From assembly GCF_000143535.2 (NCBI RefSeq), contig NC_037311.1, forward strand, positions 1,550,001 to 1,614,000: a stretch of 64,000 nt of DNA. Reading direction: 5' to 3'. Below are positions 47,176 through 59,378 of the stretch, one piece after another. The stretch comes from Botrytis cinerea B05.10 (Eukaryota; Ascomycota; Leotiomycetes; Helotiales; Sclerotiniaceae). The notes beneath the pieces are model-generated. The model made no database searches and was not told the DNA's origin. It saw only the letters and a list, made by a program, of their open reading frames with translations. Positions within the stretch are counted from its first letter, which is position 1; each line of letters opens with the position of its first letter. The position numbers were made by a program, and so were the translations under genes.

Positions 47176-49146
47176 TCACCAAGTCTCGGCAATGTATTGC
47201 CCAGCTTCATTCTTCAACTTCCAGAAGTTCTTTGCTTCTTCCCTATCCAGATTGCCCTTCTCCATGGCAACATCCACAAGAGCTTCCTCAACACCTTCAC
47301 CCATTCCTTTACTACTTCCACAAACAAAAACTCGACCATCCAAAGCATTGATGATGAACCAGACCAAATCTCCTTGATGTCTAACCTCATCTTGAACATA
47401 TTTGCCCTTTTGCTTACTACCAGGTCTTCGACTCTGAACAACTTTCTTGACTTCCGATTCATGAACACCCCATTCACCAGAATACAATTCATCAAGAAGA
47501 GAATCTCTGACTCCTTGAAGAACCCAAACTTTGTTGGCGCAATTGGCATTTTTGAGACGACGTTGAACAAATCCTCGGAAGGGTGCAACTCCTACACCCG
47601 CACCAATCAAAAGCATAGGTCCGTCGGAAACAAATTCCCTAGCCAAAGGATTGGCCATTAATCCTTTAAACATTGGAATTCGGACGTTAATCTTTTCTCC
47701 TCTCTTTTCAGCTTCGATGAATTTTCTTGCTTGTCGCTCAAAGAATCCTGACCCCAGACCAATTCGATTTCCATCCTTCCAATGATTGGTTTCGTGGACA
47801 GTGACTGCGATCTCGATAAGTCGGCTACATCCTTCGACTGGTACACAGTTCTCCTGAGGATCATTGGACATTGAATAGAATCGAGGCCTTAATGTTTCGA
47901 GCTCTGAGAGAAGATGATCGAGAGGCGGTTTACTAGAAGGGAATGCGTGAAGGAGTTGAGGGATGGTGATGTGTGGACCAGTTCGGAAATCGCAGAATGC
48001 ACCTTGTCCTTCTCCAGAACACAGATATAATAAAATCTTCTTCTCTTCTGGGTCGGTAGCATATTCGGCAAGGATTCGTAAAATCTTCTTGTTTGGAGGA
48101 TATGATTGAATGTCAGAACACCAAGTCAACAAATCACGTCTGGTTGTGATTAATTCTCTTGGCTTATCGTCTCCCCAGATTGTAGGCCATCTTCCAGAAT
48201 GTGTCTTCAATAGAATCTTTCGATCACGAAGATGTCTTGGAATAGATAACAAATCCATCATTTCTTCGACCATTGATTCTTCATTTGGTGCCATGACACC
48301 AATTGCACCACCAACCTTGAAATCAACGCCACCCTCCTCAGGATAATCGGTAACGTCCAAATCAAAGTGATATGTTCTTTTTTCAGCACCAGGCCTGGTC
48401 AATTCTCTGGCATTGAAAATTCTCGCGGAATAGACTTCGTAAGGTGGATGTGGCTGAACGAATGAAGGTGGTTGAACTTTGGTATCGACATCTAACTTCG
48501 CATGATGTGGTGTGAAGTCAATTGAATCATTTTCCATACTAATTCCAGAGTCCTTATGGGAGATGACCTTTTGAATGCCTGCTGCATCTGCGGCGTCCAT
48601 AGGAGGCTCGACTGTGACTGCCCCTCTGTTCTCATTGACATTCAAAGATTCCATGCCTTTGACAATATCCAAGGCTTTTTCCTTTCCCAGAGGGAGAATC
48701 TCCATGTTTTTCTTTGGCAGATCTGGCAGACTTGTCAATCGTGTAGGAATGGTTTCGATCTTCAATGCCAAGCTCCTGTAAGCATCGTTGTCTGGCAATC
48801 TTGGTCTTTCGTAAGTGAGGCCATCAGTTTTGGTAATGGCCATGCAACAACCTCCGCCGCAGCATTTTTCCACCAATTTTGTGCCCGCATTTCCGATAAT
48901 TCTTTGCATATCGGTAGCATTTTGTGAAATGAGTACAGTCGAAGCCCGACGACGGCGTGGCTCGATCTCTTCGGGTTCGAGGTCGGAAGACGATGATGAT
49001 GAATAGGTAAGAGCCGGAACCTGAGATACCTGGGAGCGGGGTGACTCAGGCTGTGGCTCTTGTGGTATACAATGCGATGTAGTAGCCATTCTGTGAACTT
49101 GAGGACGCGACATTGTTCGAAGTAGAATCGATGGACGACGGATCAT
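47176..49146 (-). CDS. FAD/NADPH reductase lacking an FMN domain, with CCGGGCC motif
   Basis: Single exon, 656 aa from the ATG at 49146. Seen: a presequence-like N-terminus (MIRRPSILLRTMSRPQ), a Ser/Glu low-complexity stretch, then KLVEKCCGGGCCMAI at 91-104. About 100 linker residues follow, then a ferredoxin-NADP reductase-type module. That module has YEVYSARIFNARELT, a connecting helical insert, RFYSMSNDP (FAD-binding RxYS), LLIGAGVGVAPFRGF (NADPH phosphate loop), VFVCGSSKGMGEGV and a terminal W that would stack on flavin. The module matches the reductase half of cytochrome P450 reductase, CysJ and methionine synthase reductase, but the flavodoxin-like FMN half is missing. NADPH is probably oxidised with electrons leaving via FAD; the acceptor is unknown. 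The vicinal Cys pairs could be a redox or metal site (inference). Confidence 0.85.
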   Translation of the reverse strand: MIRRPSILLRTMSRPQVHRMATTSHCIPQEPQPESPRSQVSQVPALTYSSSSSSDLEPEEIEPRRRRASTVLISQNATDMQRIIGNAGTKLVEKCCGGGCCMAITKTDGLTYERPRLPDNDAYRSLALKIETIPTRLTSLPDLPKKNMEILPLGKEKALDIVKGMESLNVNENRGAVTVEPPMDAADAAGIQKVISHKDSGISMENDSIDFTPHHAKLDVDTKVQPPSFVQPHPPYEVYSARIFNARELTRPGAEKRTYHFDLDVTDYPEEGGVDFKVGGAIGVMAPNEESMVEEMMDLLSIPRHLRDRKILLKTHSGRWPTIWGDDKPRELITTRRDLLTWCSDIQSYPPNKKILRILAEYATDPEEKKILLYLCSGEGQGAFCDFRTGPHITIPQLLHAFPSSKPPLDHLLSELETLRPRFYSMSNDPQENCVPVEGCSRLIEIAVTVHETNHWKDGNRIGLGSGFFERQARKFIEAEKRGEKINVRIPMFKGLMANPLAREFVSDGPMLLIGAGVGVAPFRGFVQRRLKNANCANKVWVLQGVRDSLLDELYSGEWGVHESEVKKVVQSRRPGSKQKGKYVQDEVRHQGDLVWFIINALDGRVFVCGSSKGMGEGVEEALVDVAMEKGNLDREEAKNFWKLKNEAGQYIAETW

Positions 49147-50061
49147 ATACTGAATGTGCGAGTATGAATGCCGAGAAAGCGTTGAAAATAAGGAGGCGAA
49201 GGCAAAGCTGGACTTGTTGATTTGTGTGTCAGTCCAACTTTTTGAGTTTGTCAATTGATTCCACAATGATATGGTATGATGTAAGAAATGATCCAATAGA
49301 TTGTGCTTCTTCTTAAATAAGGATTGGCGTCAAAGTTGTGTGTCTGCTTCGAAGTGATTATTGCTGTAGTAGCTTCTCTTATTATTCGACTTGACGGTAT
49401 CGATGGTATATTATGGTGAATATATCAATAGAAAGAATTATGGGTGAATTCTGGCTGAATTCTGGCTGATGTGGATATGGATTCCCTTTTAATAAAGTTT
49501 TTTCCGAAGGGACAAATTGATTCTTGGTGGCGGAATGACTGGGAACTTTATTTTGTCCAAAGTATTCATGAAGCCTCGGCCGTCACCGGGATCGGGGTTG
49601 ATCAAGCGTAATATGAACAAATAGCGAGTAGTTCTACATACAAATCAAGCTTTTGATATAGAAAAGGTGGAGGATTAATATTTCATCAGTCAAGCAACCA
49701 CAATGAATTGGATTGTGTAAGATCCGTCGTGATGACCGATCTGATATCAAATCATGACTACGTACAGTCCACAGTATGTGTCGTATGTGTCGTCAAGTAT
49801 CAACAACAGTACAGAACGTACTAGGTCTGGCTCAACATTCTCTGCTTCTCCTTTCTACTGATTCTACTGTGTACACACATCGATATCATTGATCATGTCT
49901 GTCTCACCAAGAAAACATACAAGCCATGGCCTCAGGATGATCAAGCATCGAGCCCATCGAAGATTTCCGTCCCATTTTGCCAAAGATTATGTGTGTGCAC
50001 CAGTCATTCCCTGGCTAGATCTGTACATCGTGTTTTCACCCCCTCCCACTCTTCATATCGA

Positions 50062-50079
50062 TACCTACCTAGGTAGGTA
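50062..50079. repeat. 18-bp perfect palindrome TACCTACCTAGGTAGGTA
   Basis: A perfect 18-bp palindrome centred on CTAG. Similar TAGGTAGGTA elements are frequent in ascomycete intergenic DNA in my recollection. Function unknown. Confidence 0.7.
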
Positions 50080-51279
50080 CTTGCGTCAGATGCACTAGGT
50101 GTTTCCCTTCACAAAGATACTCACTTGCTTTAGCATCACGAAAAACCCAACATCAACCCAACATCATCAATCTATCATTCAGAGAAGAAGAAAAAAGCCA
50201 TCCCTCGGCTGGCAGGTCCCTTGGCTACATACATAACCGTTGTTCAACCCCGACAAACATCGTAAAGATCGACTCTTTTTTTACTAGAAAACTATGATTC
50301 GGGTCCTTCTCAAACTCAATTGAAGTCAGGAACGAACTCTTTTAGGAACTGCTAGGATAAGAGAATACCCGCTTTTCGTAATCTACTTGCCATTCGAAGT
50401 TAGGATATCCAGACAAGGGAAAGAGTCCCTGTCATGGACCTTGTCATGGACATGTCATGGGCCCTAGTCGATTCACTTATCTGATCCGAAAGGTTATGGG
50501 CCAGAATGGTGAGACTCGGTAAGTGCTCCGGGTAGATGGGAAAATGGCCTGACGGTAAGGTGACACGGCAAGAAAGAGGCAAGGGACAATATTCAGCGCC
50601 GGTATAGAATGGTTCGAATTACAGAGAGGAGAACTTTGACAATACCAAGAGTTAGAGAGTTATGTCAGACTGCCAACAAGCACATGAAGGTATCTCGATG
50701 CGAATAGCCTTTCGCTCTTCGTTTTCGCATTCGGGTTAGCCAATTCCAAAGCCGGACTATTTCCACGGAGAAATACGCAATCCCTTGACACTGTTTCCCA
50801 ATCAACCCATGGTTTTCTTATACAATCCACTCACTCTATTCACAACTGCACAGAATCACAAGCAAACCATTTTCGAGAGTTTGGTCCATCTCTTCTAAGT
50901 TCTAATCCCAAGGCCAAAAAATAACTTGGCTTAACGTAACCCTCCCTACATCTTACAACAATTTTTACCCAACCATTCGGAACCCTACCTACTGACTACT
51001 CAGATCCGAGACATGCTCATCTAAATTTACACACGTTGACTTCTAGGATACGGGGGACTTTCGATCTGATAACTTTAAATCACTTGGTGTAATCTATATG
51101 AACAACAAAAATCTGAATAAATTACAAATGATTAATGAATCAAGGAACGTAGGAATCAAGGAAATACGTGGAGACTCACGTATGGGTGACATTCCAGTGA
51201 CAAACCATTTCCCAACGATCCAGAATTCTTTACCAGGTCCGCCAAGCATCAAAAGCAACAAGGAATAAAATCAGATTAG

Positions 51280-51839
51280 ATGAATCAGATTAGATTGTTT
51301 GATCCCCAGCTCGCAGAATCAGACATCATCCCTTTGTTGAGAAATTATCCCAAGACATGGATGCGAATCTTTTTCCTGATTGGAGCCTTGTACTATTGGG
51401 ATTTACCTTTTTATCAGATCGTGTGGATCTTATGCCATCTGATGAGTGGTGAATACTTTTTTCTCCATACCCACAAGGATTCTACTCCGTACACGTATAA
51501 GGTATGTACTAAGAGTTTCTTGCATTAGTTTTTTGCTTGTGTTCTTCTATGGATTATCTATTGCATATAGAAAGTAGACAAAGTAGTATAAGAAAAGACG
51601 ACACGGAATATCTTTGTTTTCATGTTCAGCTACTTATACCAATTATGGCATGTGGGTTCTCGATGCATCCAAGCATTTACAAACCAGGATATGGAAATCG
51701 CGAACCACAGTTTGAAAATTGCGACTTTGATGTGCAGATGATGAATGTCTATACGAAAATGGGGGGTTTTAGGAAAGCATTCGGTAAGCTTATCAGATCG
51801 AATGATGGAAAGGGGTTGCGAGAACGGAGATTAGATTGA
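51280..51839 (+). CDS. possible small spliced membrane protein, hypothetical
   Basis: Exons 51280-51501 and 51630-51839 would give 143 aa, joined by a GTATGT...TTCAG intron in matching frame. The first exon has a hydrophobic stretch around WMRIFFLIGALYYWDLPFY and HLMSGEYFF. The second has charged residues and NCDFDVQMMN. No family recognised. Support is open frame, intron signals and protein-like composition only. It could be chance in an otherwise empty region. Confidence 0.3.
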
Positions 51840-54800
51840 TCTGATAAATTGAGATGCGATGCGATGATCTGATCTGATTAGACTAGAGGACAGCTAAGAT
51901 AAAGAAATGCGGTTGGAATAAACAATGTGAGTGGACAATGAAAGAGGACACGTGATTTGTAAAGGGGCTTCTTTCCATCGCACCGGACATTGCAACATCT
52001 TGAATCAACAAGGGAATGAAGATTTTCAGAAAATCATTGAAAATGTTTCAAAATTCAATCCGCCCTCCCTCTTGATGCGGACCAAAAAGACTCGGCTCGG
52101 GGTGTTTGAAATCAGAACAGATCTATCCTTCTAGACGTATTCCATTCTTTCTGACTGCTGCCGCTCGTGTCTCCTTTGTAGCTTCACGGTAATTACGGCT
52201 CATGTCTGAACGTGGATCCCGCTATTTACCGAAGCAGCCGCTGGAAAATCTTCTTTGGAACCGCTGTCATGGCTAGAAATACTCCGCTGTCACTGTGCTC
52301 GGAGATCTTCTGCAGTTTACCCAGTGGTTTGTGGACCTTTTGTTTTATCTCTTTTCTCCTTTCTTTTCTATCACTTTTCTTTTGCTTCTCTTCGGTTCTT
52401 CTCGATTCTTCTAGAAAGTTTCACTGGTTCTTAAGTTTTGATTATGCTTGATGTATTCGTTTTCGTGCGATCAAATTTGCTTGAATGTAAAGTGCAAAGA
52501 GCTTGATTGTGGTTCCTGTCCAGGGTTGAAAATATTGGAGCTTTTATCGATGGCGTGCAAAGAAAGTTTTTCTGGGCGGATCTTTTTCTCGCCGGTATGC
52601 TTCATTGATTCTGCGGATTCATTGATCTCGGTTTCTACCGTTGGAGTGCTCTAGTTTTCAAGATATGAATTTTCGATTTGCGTTTAAAATCATAGCTTTA
52701 CTATAACGAAGGATTGTGTTAATAACATACAATCGTCGCGTGCAGTTTGTTCACAAGCCTACCGGTATGTGTGTTTTCTCAACATTCTATGTTACATAAT
52801 TGTATCTTTTCGCCTTCACTTCTTCTTCCATTGATACGGATGAACACTTGGCTATTCTAGAAACTCGGGTGATATAGGCAAATGATACGTTTCACTTACG
52901 ATATGAAAACGAAGCGTATTACGTTTTGGAATTCATAGACTTTTGAATCCCACTTTAATATATATATATAATGCGCCAAGATACTTACTTTCTTAGTTGC
53001 TGTTGGGAATGGCTTTGGAGGGGGAAAGTTCCTTCTTTGAGAGTATGCTGCGGTATTCGATCCAAGTCCCGGTTGAGTGACTTCTCAATAAGAGTTCAAG
53101 GCATTCCTTTTATCGGTAGTTTTGATATTCAACGCAGATTCTTGACTATATCCTTAGAGTATTGGGTCACAGTCTATTGTTCCAAGAGGAGAACTCTCAT
53201 GGGTTGCACCGAAATCATTTTTACTTGCAGGATATTCACGGACAATCTCCTTCCCAGGTTGTTCATCGGGGCTACCACCCATTTCGCCGACTCTTTCTTG
53301 AGATCTAGTTTCCTTTGAGATAATTTAGAAGTTGGTATTAAAACTGCTGGCGAGGGAGTATATCTGCAGTTATAATCGTCTTCGGCATGTGCTGATATGG
53401 ATATCTTGTCGCTGTCCATCTTTCAATTTATATATATATATATAAAGATACAATATAATATGGCCCTGATCCCGGGAGAAACTCCATAAGATGAATAACT
53501 CAGGCTCATGGGTATCGAGCGAAGAGAGGTGCAGTTTGAGCCTGGATTAGGCAATCGCGGCTCTAGAGTGAATCTCACCAGGCAAGTCTTTAATCTCAAA
53601 AAAAAAAAAAATGCCCATGAAAGGAGTGGTGTTATGTGTTTGACAGCCGGGATGAAGACGGAGTAGGAAAGGACAGAGAATGTGTGGAGATAGGATTTCA
53701 AGAGAGACAGCAGTTACTACGGTTCGAAACAGATGAATAGGGGCGAATTAGATATCAGGTAGTAAGTGTTGTATTTGGAAGATTATAGCTGTTGACAAAA
53801 GACGGGATAATATTTACTGTCAATGCTCATGTTCCTATCTCATTTCATCTTCCTCTTGTTCATCTTGTTCATCTCCTAACACCAATCTATCACCTCCATC
53901 ATTCCTCTATATGTGGGTATGTCAGACTTTCAATTACCTTTTATTCATCTTTTCTCACAAGAACCCGCAAACAAAAAGTTGCAACACCCATTCCCGCACC
54001 CGGTCCTACTTCTATTTGATCCAAGTCTTCTCATTTTCGATCAACTGAGAGATTGATGGCGCAGAGTGTTTATATATTCAAACTTCAAAAGAGTCCTGCG
54101 AAAGCGGGAAAGGGTTTGTGGCATATAGAATTGATTCATCATGAGTGTTCAAGCGGTCATGTGATCAATAATACTTTCTTAAGCTATGGAGAGAATGAAT
54201 GCTGATGGGGAGTTGATAGTGGTGTGGTGTTGGACTTATAGGTAGATTGCGGGATATATTTCATAATCAACTAAGTATGTTTGGAAACAAGCGAGGGTAG
54301 AAGAAGAGCTTTCTGTTTAAAAGGCCAGTGGATTGATTTTCTTTCTGTGCATATAATCATGTGAATAAATTCAATGAATCGTTTTAAGGAAGAAATATCT
54401 GCCCCTGGAGTAGTTCTAGTTCGTGATCGACTAGACGTTTGAGTCAACTATTCTTCAGACATTCTTACAAAGGGCTTCAATCCCCTTAATTTCTGTTTTT
54501 GGATTGTCGTTCTCACATGATATAAGTATCGCTGTTGTTATGGAAGATTTTCATTTGATCGATCTTCCGAAGAAAACAATCCCGGATCCTTAACCGGTGA
54601 GATTATATGAATTCCGCGCGAAATCGAATCATACCCGTTGCTTCACGACTGCGCGATTGTAGATCAACTTAAGACTGTAGATTGTGTTTTCTGCCGGTGT
54701 GGTTATTCAAGAAGTAATTTTTGGATTTTGGTGGGGGTCTTTTATTTTGGTCCGCGGGGAAGAGTTCGGAAGTTAAGAGGGATGAGGTGGATTTGTTTGT

Positions 54801-57800
54801 CTGCAGAGCAAGAACGCGCAAATGGGGATCTTGGGCTTTGTTTGGTTGGTTGTTGATATGGCAGGATTATGAACATCTATCCCTAATCGCAAAACAGTAA
54901 ATGCTATTTATTCATTTGGAAGATTCTGCGCAGTGGTATATAGACCGGATGGGTTCTGGGAGATTAACGAACATCACATCCTTGCGCAGAACCATTGTAC
55001 TAGCAGCAGGAGCTTCGCGTCCGTCCAAGTGATATCCAGGTTTTACAAACAAGTAGATTAATGTGGTGATCTGATTCTGGCTTGTCGTTTTATATGTATT
55101 AAATATGGATGTTTGATGCATATGATAGTATGAGACTGCTGTCGTTTATACACTTTTGCTTTGGGAATTGTGTTTTTTTTTCTCTTTACGTTGTTGATTT
55201 AAATGATGTCTATTTTATTTTGTTTGCTTTATGAGAGATTTTGTTTGGTGAATGGCATCTGGAATTCTACTTGCTATAATTAACGAGTTTGATTCAGATA
55301 CTTGCTTCGTATTCACGACGCGGAAGTCACAAGAAACTTGAAACACATCACCGATAAGGCTAGGCTATCTTATGATGTATCATTATAAGTTGAAATGCTT
55401 GGATCCTTATATATCACACTATTGAAGGAATAGTGAGGCGAGATATGGCGCTAGGCTTGGAACGTCAGGAGGGTGGGATGTCGGATCTAGAGGTGAATTG
55501 GTATCATAAGATGAGAGGTAAATTGAAGTGGATGAGCGACTTAGTAGGGGCATACAAAGAGACCATTCACTTCGATTACGGAGAATTTAAATGGTGAGCT
55601 AAGTAGTGAACACGACGCTCAAGAAAAATGGTAGAGTGTATATCAAAATCACCGTTCAATTTTCTATACCTTTTCTTAGCCAACAATAGAAACGAAAGCA
55701 AGCACTCGGTCCGAGGTTTCGGCAGTGTGTAGCATGTATATTAATATACTTCTTCAAACTCCATACCCAGAAGATACGGTCACTTCTATAAGCCGATAAG
55801 TGCTCACTGTTATGTTGGTAGTGGTGGAACTTCTGCGACCAGAATCTTGTTGTTATAAATCACAAGAAACGATCACATGACTACAAATTTGATCTTTCAC
55901 CATCATATCTCTAGATTGTCGATAATGTGACTAATAAAGCCTCTCCTCTAGAAAACCCGAAATTGAGCAAGTCGAATGATCTTCCTATCGTCAATATCCC
56001 AATGAAAACCTCATACCAATTTGATCACGGTTCGTGAATTCATGACCATTTTACAATCAGAAACAAGTGGTTATTTGTATAATCCTCGAGATCTGAAATT
56101 AAGCGAGGAGAGGTAGCAAAGCAAGGAAATTAAGAGGAAAAGCAAAGTGCAATAGAATGAAGGTATTCACAGTTTCTTGCGGACTGCAATGATTGTGGTG
56201 ATAGGGTTGCTGATGCTGATGATGATTTTGCATGGGCTGAGAGCGGTACGGCGCATGCGGCGGGTGTAGGTATGATGAAGTTTGAGAAAATTTGGGTGAG
56301 ATGGGGTTAGAGTGTTTGCAAATTATGCTTTTATTCTTGTGCTTTGGTAAGAATCGATGATGTGTTGTTGACATTGTTATTCTGTGGCTTATATGATTGC
56401 GATTTCATACGCATTGTCGTTGTCGTTGATACTATAGATTAGTCTTCTCAAAAAGAAAATGTAGATGTTGAAGACCAATTGCGGAGCCAGAACCACGTAA
56501 AATAAAATTGATTATGAGAATCCTGAAACGAGAAGCTTGTAACTACGATGATTATTCCTGCTGCTTCTCTATGCCAAAATTTCGATGGATGCCTGCACAA
56601 AATTTACTCTCTGCTGACACCAACAGTCTTTTTATAAAATATCATTAAGGTTCGAGTCTGCCAAAGGGTGCCCCGCTTTGATGTATCTGTCTGTCGAGAA
56701 AGGAGAGAAGACAAATGTTGGAACTAATTTTTATATAGATCTTGAAGTGACGGAACGAAAGCAACTCTTATTCATGATTCACTTCATTTTTACGTACCCT
56801 AAAATACCCCTAAATACCGTTCTCGACGCTTCTGAGAACACGAACCAAGTCAAGTAACAAGAAGAGCGATTCCCAAAATATAGATATTGCCCAGCTCCGA
56901 CAAGGTATCTATTTTGGTGTGGCTTTGGTACGGAGATGACTTATATTCAGGCAATTAATGAAATTTTTTTCGCAGGTAAAATTAGCTTGAAATTGACGAG
57001 CTAATTTGGAGTGTCTTTCCTACACCGAACGCCATTTTACGCCCATGTGAGAGATTTCTGGAGTTATCAGTTGGCTTAGCCCAAAATCGCTATACAGTTC
57101 AGACTGAAAAAACGGACTCATAGATCTGTGTCCGATAGATCAAAACCGTTATCATATTTTTGAGACATTGATATCTTCATTCCACCAAATAAACTATTTT
57201 CATTCATTTCCACATCTTAAAGCCCCAAAAGTTTAGTGTTTATACCATTGTTTCTTTTTGTGATTGCAACGTGCGTTCACTTAGCTTTGGTCTAGATTGC
57301 GTTATTCACATCCCAGAAAACTCGATAAAACATGAAGCGTCAAGGATGTGTGTGAAAAACTGCAGAGTGGTTAGACTCAATTGGCTTGAATCTCCTTCTT
57401 TTCTATTTCCTCTATCGTGACCACGAAAATTGAGCCACCATATCTATATTTTGTAATAAAGTTTCAGAATTTCTTCCAGATCGATTTGTTGCTCGCAAAC
57501 ACTCGACAGGAAAACTAATCTTGGCATGGAATGTGTTTGCTAGGAAGTCCCACAGTGATAAGAATGAGCCTTAGCCGTCAACTTGCTAGCTTGACGTTTA
57601 TGTAGCTGTTTTATACTACGCATACCCAACTCATTGAAAGAGAGCGTGGAAAACGCCCCGATTTAAAGCTATCAGCTTGATTAGCCGCGTATTGGGAATA
57701 ACGGCTGCGCTGATGTTGAACACTCACGTCAATTTTCGGTGGAGTAACGAAATTACATTATAAACTCGCGCCTCGTAGAGTCTTCCAGATGCTCTTTGTA

Positions 57801-57889
57801 AAAATCAAACGAAAGAAAGCCGAGGCAATTATTTATAGATCTAGCTAACAGCCATGGACTATAAAGCACCGATTAATTGTCTGCTAGAG

Positions 57890-59099
57890 TTAAGCTTGTA
57901 TGTCGTAATCCGCATTGAAGCTGGATCTCATCTTTACTGCTTCATCATGGATTTCGGGAAGTGCCTCTGCCCGCTCCAACCATTTCAAAGCCTCCTCATT
58001 TTGACCCTGAGATTTACATATCGAAGCCATGTTCAACATACTCAGGCCAAAGCCACTTTCAGCTGCGACTTGAAACCACTCTTTGGCATAGCCATAATCT
58101 CGCTCTGACGGCTTCTTGTCTGCTTGGTCACCGTTCTTGGATAATTCAATGGCACCAAGATTGTGACATGCTTCAGGCATACCCGCACCGGCCGCTTTAA
58201 GTAAATAAACCATCCTATTGTCCTCTTCCTCAGGATCCACGTGTTTAGAAAGATAAAAGAATGCTGATGGATGATCCAGATCTAACGCTGCTTTGCTGAA
58301 CAACTTCTTCGCAGCTGCCCTATCAGTCTTCTCTAGAATCAAGCCAAGTACGATGAGTGCATCTGCAGCCCCTGGAAAGTTTGGTGACTTTTCTCCAGCA
58401 ACAGCTTTTTGCAACCAACCTCGAGCTTCCTTTTCCCGTCCTTGACTGTATAGAATTTGACCAAGAAGTCCCATTGCTTGAACATTGCCCTCTTTCTTGG
58501 CCAAAATACCTAACCGTTCAAGAAAGGGTGTAAATCTTGCTGTGTAGAGCTTATTATTATGAAAAGCTTCTGACACAACCACTAATGTGGCTGCAGGATC
58601 TCCCATAGCTGAAGCTGAATCTAACAACACTCTTGCTAGACGTTTTTGTGCTTGTTCTCGGCATCTTCCCATGGAAATAGACAATTGAGTCACATCAGAT
58701 GCCGTAATACCATGCTCTAAGAAACATCAGTAAGATTTATAAGCTGGGAAGAAAAAAGAACATCATACTATTGCAAATACCAGTCTCCCAACCTTGGTTA
58801 GGATTTCCATGCAAACTCTGGTAGTTCTTTAAGAATTCCATGGCTTTATTAGGGTCAACCGTTAAAACTCCAGCTTTATGGTCTGTTTCAAGAATGAACA
58901 TTGGTGGAAGAGCATCAGAGGTATTGATTGGGACCCTCTTCCGTACAATCACTGGCTCAGTAGCATTTCTCTTTGCTAATATCTGCTTTCTTGAAGGGTT
59001 GACACTGACAGCGAATAACCTTGGAGTGGTATGCAGTGACCTTTGATTTAATAGTCCGAGACCATATTTGAAAGGTAGCATCACTCGAGGATTCGACAT
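57890..59099 (-). CDS. mitochondrial Sel1/TPR-like repeat protein
   Basis: Two exons: 59099-58769 and 58716-57890, giving 385 aa, with a 52-bp GTATGA...TTAG intron. Seen: a basic hydroxylated N-terminus typical of mitochondrial import (LLNQRSLHTTPRLFAVSVNPSRKQ), then a helical repeat region. There, segments such as AMGLLGQILYSQGREKEARGWLQKA, ALIVLGLILEKTDRAAAKKLFSKAA, ACHNLGAIEL and GLSMLNMASICKSQGQNEEALKWLERA recur at about 36-residue spacing. These fit Sel1-like or tetratricopeptide repeats, scaffolds for protein complexes. A role in mitochondrial complex assembly is likely but not shown. The gene is divergent from the U3-associated gene across a 279-bp gap. Confidence 0.8.
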
Positions 59100-59378
59100 G
59101 TTGATACTCGTGTATGTAGTGTCAAGTATTGATCAATGAAAAGCCTGATATCAATACAAATCGCAAGTTTGACAAAGCAAGGGACAACCGTCTGCCGTGC
59201 ATGCTCTCCTGTCATCCTCGATTATCAGAAAGGCGGTGAACCCGATAAAATATCAATGTCATAGCGCTTTCCGGCACTAAAGAAATCTCAAAGATTTTTT
59301 TACAGGTTTGTCCTACATCCAAGGCCCACTCACACCATTTACAATTATTTAAAGTTCAATCCATTACAGGTTTTCTGT
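59100..59378. promoter_or_regulatory. shared upstream region of Sel1-like and U3-associated genes
   Basis: A 279-bp interval separates two divergent starts. It contains TTTACAG-GTTTGT and ATTACAG-GTTTTC near 59301-59371, which could be leader splice sites of the plus-strand gene. Confidence 0.45.

Larger units (their letters stand above)
49147..57889. other. 8.7-kb gene-poor interval
   Basis: No convincing gene apart from the tentative spliced ORF at 51280-51839. It contains a palindrome at 50062-50079, short AT microsatellites near 52957-52973 and 53431-53446, a poly-A run near 53601, and scattered unremarkable short frames including a 50-codon frame at 55445-55597. It may carry a long leader or non-coding RNA for the reductase gene, or decayed transposon sequence; neither is shown. 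Confidence 0.5.

Noticed and set aside
49147..49296. Upstream extension of the reductase frame
   Set aside because: Starts at TTG; the ATG at 49146 gives a plausible presequence and start.
53431..53446. (TA)n run as a possible promoter or origin
   Set aside because: Simple microsatellite; no gene nearby to support a function.
57365..57440. tRNA-like box (GAGTGGTTAGACTCAATTGG)
   Set aside because: D-arm-like, but no acceptor stem, T arm or B box.
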